Assembly: GCA_900539695.1 (NCBI GenBank)
Contig: UQDG01000029.1
Span: forward strand, 1 to 23,408
DNA length: 23,408 nt
Direction: 5' to 3'
Source: an uncultured Oscillospiraceae bacterium
GTDB lineage: Bacteria > Bacillota > Clostridia > Oscillospirales > Ruminococcaceae
Shown here piece after piece: positions 16,087-23,335 of this stretch; position 1 is the stretch's first letter, and every line of letters begins with the position of its first letter. The translations under genes were made by a program, and so were the position numbers. Under the pieces are notes generated by a model. That model was not told the origin of the DNA. It worked only from the letters and a program-made list of their open reading frames with translations, and ran no database searches.

Positions 16087-16272
16087 TTACGCCTCTTTCT
16101 TGATGACTTCCTGGCCTTTGTAGTAGCCACACTTGCCGCAAACCTTATGGGGAACCTTCAGTTCGCCACACTGCGGGCACTTCACCAGCGTCGGCGCCTC
16201 CAGTTTCCAGACATTAGAACGACGTTTGTCGCGGCGAGCTTGAGAATGCTTTCTCTTAGGTACGATAGCCAT
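16087..16272 (-). CDS. rpmF: 50S ribosomal protein L32
   Basis: Small zinc-ribbon ribosomal protein, 61 residues. MAIVPKRKHSQARRDKRRS is the canonical L32 N-terminus. CPQC and CGKC (about 32-35 and 45-48) form the zinc site, so this is the four-cysteine (zinc-binding) form. AAGGAGGTG lies 7 nt before the ATG. It follows the DUF177 gene after 24 nt, the usual pairing in bacteria. Confidence 0.97.
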   Translation of the reverse strand: MAIVPKRKHSQARRDKRRSNVWKLEAPTLVKCPQCGELKVPHKVCGKCGYYKGQEVIKKEA

Positions 16273-16296
16273 AATCGGACACCTCCTTGGTGAAAT

Positions 16297-16797
16297 TCAA
16301 CTGAGTAGTTGTTTTAGTATGCTAAGCCGGGCATCTACGGGCGCAGCGTCGGCTGCGGGCTTACAGGTACAACCTGCGGCCTTCTTTTTGCCGCAAATGG
16401 GGCATAGACCTTGACAATCAGCACTGCACAGCAGCACTGCCGGAACCTCGAAGATCAGCTCTTGATAGACCAGCTCATCGAGGTCAATGCAGCCTTGTTC
16501 GTTGCAGGGCAGTTCAAAATCCGGGTCTTCTAAATCCCTTGGCAGGATCAGGTAGTCGCGCTCAAAGCAGTAATCTTGAGTGAGTGGTTCAAGACAGCGG
16601 GCGCACTCGGCATGAATCTGTGCCTTTACACACAATAGCAACGCCGCGCCATCATCGGTGGGCGTTGCGGTAAAGTCACATTCAGCCGGGGCAGCCAGCG
16701 TATAGCCGCCAAAATCGGACTGCGTGAGGTCTGCCTGAAAATGTGCCTCGTAAGGTTTTCGGGCACCCTCTAGAAAAGCTCGAAGATCAAATTGCAT
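16297..16797 (-). CDS. DUF177 (YceD-like) protein, likely rRNA accumulation factor
   Basis: A 166-residue protein of the YceD/DUF177 family, which in E. coli and plants supports 23S rRNA accumulation and is encoded before rpmF, as here. The central CARCLEPL (Cys65, Cys68) is the family's signature. The C-terminal region carries further cysteines (124, 128, 132, 135, 143, 145) arranged like metal-binding pairs. The ATG at 16797 has GAGGTG 4-6 nt upstream; the longer frame starting with TTG at 16809 would include this site. Confidence 0.92.
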   Translation of the reverse strand: MQFDLRAFLEGARKPYEAHFQADLTQSDFGGYTLAAPAECDFTATPTDDGAALLLCVKAQIHAECARCLEPLTQDYCFERDYLILPRDLEDPDFELPCNEQGCIDLDELVYQELIFEVPAVLLCSADCQGLCPICGKKKAAGCTCKPAADAAPVDARLSILKQLLS

Positions 16798-16823
16798 AGT
16801 ACACCTCAAAAGGTTGCTTAAAT

Positions 16824-16852
16824 AGTATACACAAGTACAAGGGGCTTGTCAA
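16824..16852 (-). promoter_or_regulatory. Promoter of the DUF177-rpmF operon
   Basis: On the minus strand TTGACA (16847-16852) and TATACT (16824-16829) are 17 nt apart, with the start about 20 nt before the DUF177 ATG. An A/T palindrome begins 2 bp upstream of the -35 box. Confidence 0.85.
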
Positions 16853-16854
16853 CA

Positions 16855-16892
16855 GTAAAAACACAAAAAATTGTGATTTTTTGTGTTTTTAC
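16855..16892. repeat. A/T-rich perfect palindrome next to the DUF177-rpmF -35 box
   Basis: Arms of 16 bp (16855-16870 and 16877-16892) are perfect complements around the 6-nt loop TTGTGA. The placement, between a G/C-rich terminator of the upstream gene and a TTGACA box, repeats that of the palindrome at 4726-4756. Confidence 0.8.
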
Positions 16893-16893
16893 C

Positions 16894-16926
16894 AAAAAAT
16901 CAGGGCGGGAAGACTTCCCCGCCCTG
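16894..16926 (-). terminator. Terminator after the small P-loop gene
   Basis: On the minus strand CAGGGCGGG and CCCGCCCTG pair over 9 bp around an 8-nt loop and are followed by ATTTTTT. It lies 26 nt after the stop codon. Confidence 0.88.
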
Positions 16927-16952
16927 AAAAGTTCTTTAGTAAGTTGCGCCCA

Positions 16953-17357
16953 TCAGATCACGTACTTCTTCAGGTCTTCCGGCAGCTCGGCAGCGTCAGC
17001 AGAAACGGTGACGACGACCTCGATGTTGGGGGTGATCTTGTCGATGGCTTCCAGCACCTTGGCGGCGGCGGCCATGTCGTGGTCGATGATGCGCAGGATG
17101 CCGTCGATGAACAGCTCGGTGATGTCGTAGTTACCAGCCAGGACGCCAGCCACGAAGCCGTACAGCATGTCAGCGCCGACAACGCCGTACTCATCTACGT
17201 CAACCAAGCGGGCTGCGTGGTTGATCTCGGTGGTGAGCTTCATGCACTTCTCGATGACAACGATATTGCCGGAAGTGGTTTTGGTAGCCTTGTCGATCAT
17301 GTCGATCATGGTTTTGGTCTTGCCGGAGCCCTTGGTTCCAACGATCAGTTTCAGCAT
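16953..17357 (-). CDS. Small P-loop ATP-binding protein, function unknown
   Basis: A 134-residue soluble protein. GTKGSGKT (residues 7-14) is a Walker A motif and ELFIDG (about 92-97) could be Walker B. The rest is a minimal alpha/beta nucleotide-binding fold. Similar small proteins are sometimes labelled PilT-like in databases, but the secretion-ATPase Asp and His boxes are not visible, so I do not use that name. The ATG at 17357 has AAGGAGG 8 nt upstream. It lies 52 nt after pgi without a clear terminator between them, so it is probably co-transcribed with pgi. Confidence 0.82.
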   Translation of the reverse strand: MLKLIVGTKGSGKTKTMIDMIDKATKTTSGNIVVIEKCMKLTTEINHAARLVDVDEYGVVGADMLYGFVAGVLAGNYDITELFIDGILRIIDHDMAAAAKVLEAIDKITPNIEVVVTVSADAAELPEDLKKYVI

Positions 17358-17409
17358 AGGGGTTACCTCCTTGTATTCGTGAGACGCCATATCCCAGGCG
17401 TGTATTCCA

Positions 17410-18744
17410 TTAGTCTTTCAGGCTGGCTTCCAGTTCGGCCTTGCGGTCCTCGTAACCGGGCTTGCCCAGCAGGGCGAACATGTTCTTCTTGTAGCTCTCG
17501 ACGCCGGGCTGGTCAAAGGGGTTGACGCTCAGCAGATAGCCGGAGACAGCGCAGGCACGCCAGAAGAAGTAGATCAGCTCACCGACGTCATGGGCAGACA
17601 GGCTGTCCACTTCGATCAGGCCCAGGGGCACGCCGCCGTCGGTATGGGCAAGGATGGTGCCCTCCATAGCCTTGCGGTTGACAACGCTCATGTTCTGGTT
17701 GGCCAGGAAGTTCAGGCCGTCGAAGTTGCCCTCCAGCTCTTCAATAAAGAAGTCCTCACGGGTGTGCTTGACGTCGACGTAGGTCTCGAACATGATACGG
17801 CTGCCGTCCTGCAGGAACTGACCCATGGAGTGCAGGTCGGTGGAGAAGATGCAGGAAGTGGGCATCAAGCCCTTCTGGTCCTTGCCCTCGCTCTCGCCGA
17901 ACAGCTGCTTGTACCACTCGTTCATCATGGTGAAGTCCGGCTCAAAGCAGGCCAGGGTCTCCACACTCTTGCCCTTGCGGTACAGGATGTTGCGGGTCAT
18001 GGCGTAACGGTAAGCGTCGTTGTCGATGCTGCACTGGCCGAACTTCTTCAGGCCGTCAGCAGCGCCCTGCATCAGCTCGTCAATATCAATGCCGGCGCAG
18101 GCGATGGGCAGCAGGCCAACAGCGGTCAGGACAGAGTAGCGGCCGCCGACGTCATCGGGAACGACGAAGGTGGGCCAGCCCTGCTCAGTAGCCAGCTGCT
18201 TGAGGGTGCCTTTGGCACGGTCGGTCGTGGCGTAGATGCGCTTGTTGGCTTCCTCAACACCAACGGAATCCTCCAGCAGCTTGCGCAGGACGCGGAAAGC
18301 CAGCGCGGTCTCGGTAGTCGTACCGGACTTGGAGATGACATTGATGGAGAAACGCTTGCCCTTGGTGAGCTTGATGATGTCGTTCAGGGCGGTGGGCGAG
18401 ATCGTGTTGCCGCAGAAGTAGATCTTCGGGCCGTCGGAAGTCTCGTTGTGGTACAGGCCCTTGACGGCCTCCACTACAGCACGGGCACCCAGATAAGAAC
18501 CGCCGATACCAGCGACGAGCAGCACATCGGAATCCGAACGGATCTTCTGTGCGGCCTCTTTGATGCGGGCGAACTCTTCCTTGTCATAAGTAACAGGCAG
18601 GTCAAGCCAACCCAAGAAGTCATTGCCGAAACCAGTCTTGGTCTCCAGCTGCTTATGGGCTAACTCGACCTGCGGGTAGATCGCCTCATATTCTTCAGGA
18701 CGGATGAATTTTGCAAGATGCTTGCCATTAAATGCAACAGCCAT
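17410..18744 (-). CDS. pgi: Glucose-6-phosphate isomerase
   Basis: Glycolytic enzyme that interconverts glucose-6-phosphate and fructose-6-phosphate. The 444 residues match the short bacterial form (about 450 in Bacillus and clostridia). Visible motifs are [31 protein letters not shown] (phosphate site), GESEGKD with the catalytic glutamate, STDLHSMGQ with the catalytic histidine, and [11 protein letters not shown] with the C-terminal lysine. AAGGAGGAG lies 7 nt before the ATG. Its promoter carries a small inverted repeat that may be an operator. Confidence 0.97.
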   Translation of the reverse strand: MAVAFNGKHLAKFIRPEEYEAIYPQVELAHKQLETKTGFGNDFLGWLDLPVTYDKEEFARIKEAAQKIRSDSDVLLVAGIGGSYLGARAVVEAVKGLYHNETSDGPKIYFCGNTISPTALNDIIKLTKGKRFSINVISKSGTTTETALAFRVLRKLLEDSVGVEEANKRIYATTDRAKGTLKQLATEQGWPTFVVPDDVGGRYSVLTAVGLLPIACAGIDIDELMQGAADGLKKFGQCSIDNDAYRYAMTRNILYRKGKSVETLACFEPDFTMMNEWYKQLFGESEGKDQKGLMPTSCIFSTDLHSMGQFLQDGSRIMFETYVDVKHTREDFFIEELEGNFDGLNFLANQNMSVVNRKAMEGTILAHTDGGVPLGLIEVDSLSAHDVGELIYFFWRACAVSGYLLSVNPFDQPGVESYKKNMFALLGKPGYEDRKAELEASLKD

Positions 18745-18778
18745 CTTTTACTCCTCCTTTGTTTATTTTTATACACCC

Positions 18779-18807
18779 ATGATACCGTTTCGAGTCGGTA
18801 TTGTCAA
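18779..18807 (-). promoter_or_regulatory. Promoter of pgi with an internal inverted repeat
   Basis: On the minus strand TTGACA (18802-18807) and TATCAT (18779-18784) are 17 nt apart. ATACCG and CGGTAT (18782-18787 and 18796-18801) form an inverted repeat within the spacer that reaches into the -10 box, a possible repressor site. No clear terminator for the upstream carboxypeptidase gene is seen in 18808-18836. Confidence 0.75.
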
Positions 18808-18836
18808 GCAAAAACTGGTGCTTTTTTATGACTTTT

Positions 18837-20042
18837 TCATTTATTTTGCACAAAATCTCCCTGGTAAAGCAGTAAACTGTCGACTAGTCGTCCGAAACAA
18901 TAGCGGAAGCTCAATGCGTCCACGCCCTGTGCGGCGCTGATGGGGAAACTGGCCAGCACTTCCCCGCCGCTGCTCAGCTGCACGGTGCCTAAGTGTGTGC
19001 CCTGGGCCACGGGCGCGGCCAGCTTCTGGGGCAGCTCGATGGTGGAAGTCAGGGGCTCAGCGGCATTTTTTGGCATCAAAAAGCGCGTCGGCGTGCTGTA
19101 GATAAGCTCGACTTTGTCTGCGGTGCCGTGGTTGACAGAGATGGCTTCCGGCGCATCGACAGACATCTGCGGGGTGACGTTCTCATAATTGGCAAAGCCG
19201 TAGTCCAGCAAGGTTGTGGCGGCGGCAAAACGCTCTTTGCCGGAATCCGCCCCCAGCACCACGGCAATCAGCCGCAGGCCGTTTCGCTCGGCACTGGCAG
19301 AGATGCAGACGCCCGCCCGGCTGGTGGTGCCGGTCTTCAGCCCCGTGATGCCATTGTAGGTCTTGAGCAGCTTGTTGGTGTTGATTAACTGGGTCGCGCC
19401 GTCCCGCAGAGAGTCCATCCAGATGGAGCAGTAGTTGCGGACCTCGGCATGGTGCAGCAAAATTTCCCGGCTCATCATAGCTACATCGCGGGCGGTGGAA
19501 AGGTGTCCCTCGGCGTCCAGGCCGCAGGCGTTCTCAAAGTGGGTGTTGGTCAGGCCCAGCTCAGCAGCGCGGGCGTTCATCTGCTGCACAAAGGCGGGTT
19601 CGCTGCCGCCCACAAATTCGGCCACCGCCACAGCGGCATCGTTGGCACTGGAAATGCAGATGGCTTTCAGCATGTCGTCCAGCGTCATCTGCTCGCCCGG
19701 CTCCAGCCAGATCTGGCTGCCGCCCATGTGATAGGCATGCTCACTGACAGGCACAGTGTCGCTTAAACTGATGCGCCCGGCGGACAGCGCTTCAAAGGTG
19801 AGTAGCAGCGTCATTACTTTTGTAATAGAGGCGATGGGCCGCTGCTGGTCGGCGTTTTTCTCGTACAGCACAGTGCCGGAATCCTCGTCAATGAGGATTG
19901 CCGCAGCGCAGGGCACATCCAGCGTGTCGGTGCCGGCCGGGGTGATGTGCGGGAGCGCATCGGCGGCGGCCGCATAGCTGCGCAGCATGGTAAGCAGCGC
20001 CAACAGCAGGCACAGAACCAGAGTAAAGGCAGGTTTTTTCAT
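18837..20042 (-). CDS. D-alanyl-D-alanine carboxypeptidase (PBP5/DacF family)
   Basis: Penicillin-binding protein of low molecular mass that trims the terminal D-Ala from peptidoglycan stem peptides outside the membrane. The 401 residues start with a signal peptide (MKKPAFTLVLCLLLALLTML, cut near Ala24-Ala27). The serine-protease-like motifs are in order: SITK (Ser72, Lys75), SAN (132-134) and KTG (236-238). The C-terminal third fits the beta-rich PBP5 domain. It ends with a weakly hydrophobic segment (about 382-395) that may anchor it. GGGGGTG lies 8 nt before the ATG. It is divergent from mtaB; I do not see a confident promoter for it in the 130-nt gap. Confidence 0.95.
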   Translation of the reverse strand: MKKPAFTLVLCLLLALLTMLRSYAAAADALPHITPAGTDTLDVPCAAAILIDEDSGTVLYEKNADQQRPIASITKVMTLLLTFEALSAGRISLSDTVPVSEHAYHMGGSQIWLEPGEQMTLDDMLKAICISSANDAAVAVAEFVGGSEPAFVQQMNARAAELGLTNTHFENACGLDAEGHLSTARDVAMMSREILLHHAEVRNYCSIWMDSLRDGATQLINTNKLLKTYNGITGLKTGTTSRAGVCISASAERNGLRLIAVVLGADSGKERFAAATTLLDYGFANYENVTPQMSVDAPEAISVNHGTADKVELIYSTPTRFLMPKNAAEPLTSTIELPQKLAAPVAQGTHLGTVQLSSGGEVLASFPISAAQGVDALSFRYCFGRLVDSLLLYQGDFVQNK

Positions 20043-20106
20043 GGCAGCAACACCCCCGCGGCAGTTCGTTTACCAGATGCTTATGCGGCGGCGGGCGGTT
20101 TTAGTA

Positions 20107-20135
20107 TTGCGCTTTAGCGGCTTTTCCTTTATAAT
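20107..20135 (+). promoter_or_regulatory. Promoter of mtaB
   Basis: TTGCGC (20107-20112) and TATAAT (20130-20135) are 17 nt apart. The start is near 20142, about 30 nt before the ATG. Confidence 0.65.
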
Positions 20136-20172
20136 AAAAGAATATCACAGGAAAACGAGGAACACAGAAACT

Positions 20173-21477
20173 ATGCGGGTTACTTTTTATACTTTGGGCT
20201 GCAAGGTGAACCAGAATGAGACCGGCGCCCTGGCACAGCTGTTTGAGGAAAACGGCTATACGGTCGTCTCCAACGAGGAGCCGGCCGACGTGTATGTTGT
20301 CAACAGCTGCACCGTGACCAATTTCGGCGACCAGAAAAGCCGCAAATGGCTGCGCCGTGCCAAGCGCGAGAATCCCGGTGCCGTTACGGTGCTGACGGGC
20401 TGCTACCCGCAGGCCTTTCCCGAGGAAGCCGCCGAGATCAAGGAAGCCGACGTGGTGACCGGCTCCGGCAACCGCCATGCCATTTTGGCCGATGTGACCC
20501 GCGTGCTGAACGGCGAGGACGAGCGGGTGGTGGACATCCGCCCCCACCGGAAGGGCGAAAAGTTTGAAGAACTGCCCATGGATAAGTTCGCCGAACACAC
20601 CCGCGCCTTTGTCAAGGTCGAGGATGGCTGCAACCGCCAGTGCGCCTACTGCGTCATCCCACGTGCCCGCGGCCCGGTGCGCAGCCGCGACGAAGAAAGC
20701 ATCCTGGAGGAACTGCGCCGCCTGGCTGCTGCCGGGTATAAAGAGGTGGTGCTGACGGCCATCAGCCTGCCCAGCTACGGCACCGACAGCGGCACCAGCC
20801 TGGTGGAGCTGATCGAGAAAGCCGCCGAGGTCGAAGGCATCGAGCGCATCCGCCTGGGCAGCCTTGACCCTGATATGCTGCACGATGAGGTCATCACCCG
20901 AATGGCGGCGGTGAAGAAACTTTGTCCGCAGTTCCATTTGAGCCTGCAGAGCGGCTGCGACAAGACCCTGCGTGCTATGCGCCGCCCCTATACCACCGCC
21001 CAGTTTGCCGATATTGCTGCCAAGCTGCGGGCGGCGTTCGGCGCGGAAAACGTCAGCTTTACCACTGATGTGATCGTGGGCTTCCCCGGCGAGACTGAGG
21101 AGGACTTTGAAGCCAGCATGGCCTTTGTGACCGGCCAGCGCTTTTTAAAGGTGCATGTTTTCCCCTACTCCCGCCGCGAGGGTACTCCGGCTTACGACTT
21201 CCCCGGCCAGCTGCCGGAACACGAAAAAGAGGACCGCAGCCGCCGCATGACTGCCGCTGTGGAGAAAGTGCGTGCCGCCAAGGTGGCCGCCATGCAGGGT
21301 CGCACCGCCAGTGTGCTGCTGGAAACGCCGCTGTCCGCTACCCTGTTTACCGGCTACACCAAACAGTATCTGCCGGTGCTGGTCAGCGCACCGGGCCACA
21401 AGACCGGTGACATTGTAAACGCAATGCTGGGAGCCTGGGACGGCCGCCGCTGCCGGGCTGAAATTGTGGAAAAATAA
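20173..21477 (+). CDS. mtaB: tRNA t6A37 methylthiotransferase MtaB
   Basis: Radical SAM enzyme that adds a methylthio group to t6A at position 37 of tRNAs reading ANN codons. The 434 residues start MRVTFYTLGCKVNQNET, the MtaB form of the N-terminal domain, with cluster cysteines 10, 46 and 77. CNRQCAYC (Cys153, 157, 160) is the radical SAM motif. The C-terminal 60 residues fit a TRAM domain. The frame is open back to 19987, but that part runs through the divergent promoter region; the ATG at 20173 matches the family start, although its GAGG lies 12 nt upstream, longer than ideal. It is a single-gene unit with its own promoter and terminator. Confidence 0.95.
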   Translation: MRVTFYTLGCKVNQNETGALAQLFEENGYTVVSNEEPADVYVVNSCTVTNFGDQKSRKWLRRAKRENPGAVTVLTGCYPQAFPEEAAEIKEADVVTGSGNRHAILADVTRVLNGEDERVVDIRPHRKGEKFEELPMDKFAEHTRAFVKVEDGCNRQCAYCVIPRARGPVRSRDEESILEELRRLAAAGYKEVVLTAISLPSYGTDSGTSLVELIEKAAEVEGIERIRLGSLDPDMLHDEVITRMAAVKKLCPQFHLSLQSGCDKTLRAMRRPYTTAQFADIAAKLRAAFGAENVSFTTDVIVGFPGETEEDFEASMAFVTGQRFLKVHVFPYSRREGTPAYDFPGQLPEHEKEDRSRRMTAAVEKVRAAKVAAMQGRTASVLLETPLSATLFTGYTKQYLPVLVSAPGHKTGDIVNAMLGAWDGRRCRAEIVEK

Positions 21478-21526
21478 ACACGGCGCACGGATTTTGCAGC
21501 GTAATGGGATTGAATTTATGAATTTT

Positions 21527-21555
21527 GCGGGAAATTTGGAATTTCCCGCTTTTTT
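21527..21555 (+). terminator. Terminator of mtaB
   Basis: GCGGGAAATT and AATTTCCCGC pair perfectly over 10 bp around a TGG loop and are followed by six T. It lies about 50 nt after the stop codon. Confidence 0.92.
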
Positions 21556-21568
21556 GTTGCCTGACCTC

Positions 21569-21597
21569 TTGCCAAATCGGCTGGTTTTTGGTAAAAT
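21569..21597 (+). promoter_or_regulatory. Promoter of the [FeFe] hydrogenase gene
   Basis: TTGCCA (21569-21574) and TAAAAT (21592-21597) are 17 nt apart. Transcription would start near 21604 and give a leader of about 117 nt. Confidence 0.7.
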
Positions 21598-21603
21598 TTT
21601 AAC

Positions 21604-21720
21604 AGGAGCGGCTGCGCCCGCTCAAGAAGGGTGTTTCCCCTGTAACCGTGAGCAGAAAACAGGTGGAAGTCCCCTTTCGCTATGGAGCATTGAACGGAGC
21701 AAAAAAGGAGCAATCAAACT
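21604..21720 (+). promoter_or_regulatory. Structured 5' leader RNA of the hydrogenase gene
   Basis: Two hairpins can be drawn. The first is GAGCGG/CCGCTC (21606-21623). The second is an extended stem at 21627-21676: AAGGG with CCCTT, an internal loop, TTCC with GGAA, a one-base bulge, then CCTGT with ACAGG, closing a 15-nt loop (21644-21658). Another ACAGG at the very 5' end (21602-21606) could pair with the same CCTGT, so two folds compete. AAAAGGAG follows 10 nt before the ATG. There is no T run, so control, if any, would act on translation or stability. I could not match it to a known riboswitch class. Confidence 0.5.
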
Positions 21721-23244
21721 ATGAGAGGCATTTACACCCCCGTAACGGATATCCGTCGCAAGGTGTTCACCGAAGTGGCCCGTATGGCTTACAACGCCAA
21801 CGAGCTGTCTGACTATGCGCAGCTGATGCGTGAGCTGCCCTTTAAGATCATCCCCGGCGAGGAAAAATCGCTGCGCAGTAGCATCTTCCTGGAGAGAGCC
21901 ATCGTGTCCGAGCGTATCCGTCTGGCCATGGGCTTCTCCCTGCGCCCGCTGGATGAGAGCGTGCCCGCCACCGAAGGCCTGGAGCACGGCATCATCGCGG
22001 ACAAGTACTATGAGCCGCCGCTGATCAACGTCATCAAGTTCGCCTGCAATGGCTGCCCCGAGAAGGTCATCAAGGTCACCGAGATGTGCCAGGGCTGCCT
22101 TGCCCACCCCTGCCAGGAAGTCTGCCCCAAACACGCCATCAGCTTCCGCAACGGCAAAAGCCACATCGACCAGAGCCTGTGTGTGAAGTGCGGCCGCTGC
22201 GTCAACAGCTGCCCCTACAGCGCCATCGTCAAGACCGAGCGTCCCTGTGCTGCTGCCTGCGGTATGGGTGCCATCCACTCGGATGAACACGGTCGTGCCG
22301 AGATCGATTACGATAAGTGCGTATCCTGCGGCATGTGCCTGGTCAACTGCCCCTTCGGAGCCATCGTCGATAAGGGCCAGATCTTCCAGCTGATCCAGTC
22401 CATCAAGCGCGGCGACGAAGTTATCGCTATCGTGGCCCCCGCTTTCATCAACCAGTTCCCCGGCATGACCCCCTCCAAGCTGAAGGAAGCCATGCGCCAG
22501 CTGGGCTTTGCTGATGTGGCAGAGGTCGCCATCGGTGCTGACCTGTGCACCATCGATGAGGCTAAGGACTTCATGGAAGAAGTTCCCGCCAAGATCCCCT
22601 TCATGGGCACCTCCTGCTGCCCGGCCTGGAGCGTAATGGCCAAGAAGCTGTTCCCCCAGCAGGCCGAGTGCATCAGCATGGCTATGACCCCGATGGTCCT
22701 GACCGCCCGCCTGCTGAAGAAGGAGAAGCCCGAGGCCCGTATCTGCTTCGTCGGCCCCTGCGCCGCCAAGAAGCTGGAGGCCAGCCGCCGCTCCGTCCGC
22801 AGTGAGGTCGACTTCGTGCTGACCTTCGAGGAACTGATGGGCCTGTTCGAGGCTAAGGAAGTGGACTTCGCTTCCCTGCCTAACAACCCCGAGGATGCCT
22901 TCAACAACGCCAGTGCCGATGCCCGCGGCTTTGCTGCTTCCGGCGGTGTTGCCCAGGCTGTTGTCAATGCCATCAAGAAGATGGACCCGGACCGCGAGGT
23001 CAAGGTAATGAGCGCCCAAGGCTTGGCCGACTGCAAGAAGATGATGATGATGGCTAAGGCTGGCAAGTACAACGGCTACCTGCTGGAAGGCATGGCCTGC
23101 CCCGGCGGCTGCATTGCCGGTGCCGGTACGCTGGCTGACCCCGCCAAGAGTGCCATGATGCTGAACAAGTACAAGAACGAGGCCGCCATGAAGGTGGCTA
23201 CCGAGACGCCGTATCAGGATTCTCTGGACCTGCTGAAGTACTAA
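21721..23244 (+). CDS. [FeFe] hydrogenase, group B-like
   Basis: Cytoplasmic iron hydrogenase of 507 residues. The three H-cluster motifs are present: TSCCPAW (297-303), VGPCAAKKLE (344-353) and GMACPGGC (457-464), giving cluster ligands Cys300, Cys347, Cys460 and Cys464 and the proton-relay Cys299. Before them lie two or more [4Fe-4S] motifs: CQGCLAHPCQEVCP (123-136), CVKCGRCVNSCP (154-165) and CVSCGMCLVNCP (200-211), plus extra cysteines at 109, 112, 176 and 180. The N-terminal 100 residues lack cysteines, and there is no [2Fe-2S] domain. This layout matches the group B enzymes of gut Firmicutes rather than the bifurcating group A. The partner is probably ferredoxin (inference). GGAG lies 10 nt before the ATG. 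Third-position C is frequent, as in highly expressed genes. No maturase genes (hydE, F, G) are in view. Confidence 0.93.
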   Translation: MRGIYTPVTDIRRKVFTEVARMAYNANELSDYAQLMRELPFKIIPGEEKSLRSSIFLERAIVSERIRLAMGFSLRPLDESVPATEGLEHGIIADKYYEPPLINVIKFACNGCPEKVIKVTEMCQGCLAHPCQEVCPKHAISFRNGKSHIDQSLCVKCGRCVNSCPYSAIVKTERPCAAACGMGAIHSDEHGRAEIDYDKCVSCGMCLVNCPFGAIVDKGQIFQLIQSIKRGDEVIAIVAPAFINQFPGMTPSKLKEAMRQLGFADVAEVAIGADLCTIDEAKDFMEEVPAKIPFMGTSCCPAWSVMAKKLFPQQAECISMAMTPMVLTARLLKKEKPEARICFVGPCAAKKLEASRRSVRSEVDFVLTFEELMGLFEAKEVDFASLPNNPEDAFNNASADARGFAASGGVAQAVVNAIKKMDPDREVKVMSAQGLADCKKMMMMAKAGKYNGYLLEGMACPGGCIAGAGTLADPAKSAMMLNKYKNEAAMKVATETPYQDSLDLLKY

Positions 23245-23284
23245 GATGCAATAACAAAATCCCCGCACATGATTTGAACAGCGC

Positions 23285-23330
23285 CCCATTTGTTAGACAG
23301 TATGATATACTGTTTAAAAAATGGGGTGTT
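23285..23330 (+). terminator. Hairpin at the IS left end, possible terminator
   Basis: CCCCATTT (from about 23284) pairs with AAATGGGG (to about 23326), and inside it ACAGTAT pairs with ATACTGT around GAT. The long interrupted stem is followed by TGTTTTTGT. It may stop read-through from the hydrogenase gene into the transposase, a known protective arrangement in IS elements, and is the only terminator-like element after the hydrogenase. Confidence 0.5.
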
Positions 23331-23335
23331 TTTGT

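Noticed and set aside
16953..17357. PilT twitching-motility ATPase
   Set aside because: Only the Walker A motif is shared; the protein is far too short and lacks the Asp and His boxes.
21627..21680. Cobalamin riboswitch in the hydrogenase leader
   Set aside because: A GGTGGAAGTCC stretch is reminiscent, but the conserved GCCACTG box is missing and the fold differs.
21622..23289. 555-codon open frame on the minus strand
   Set aside because: It is the antisense shadow of the hydrogenase gene, whose cluster motifs are unmistakable.
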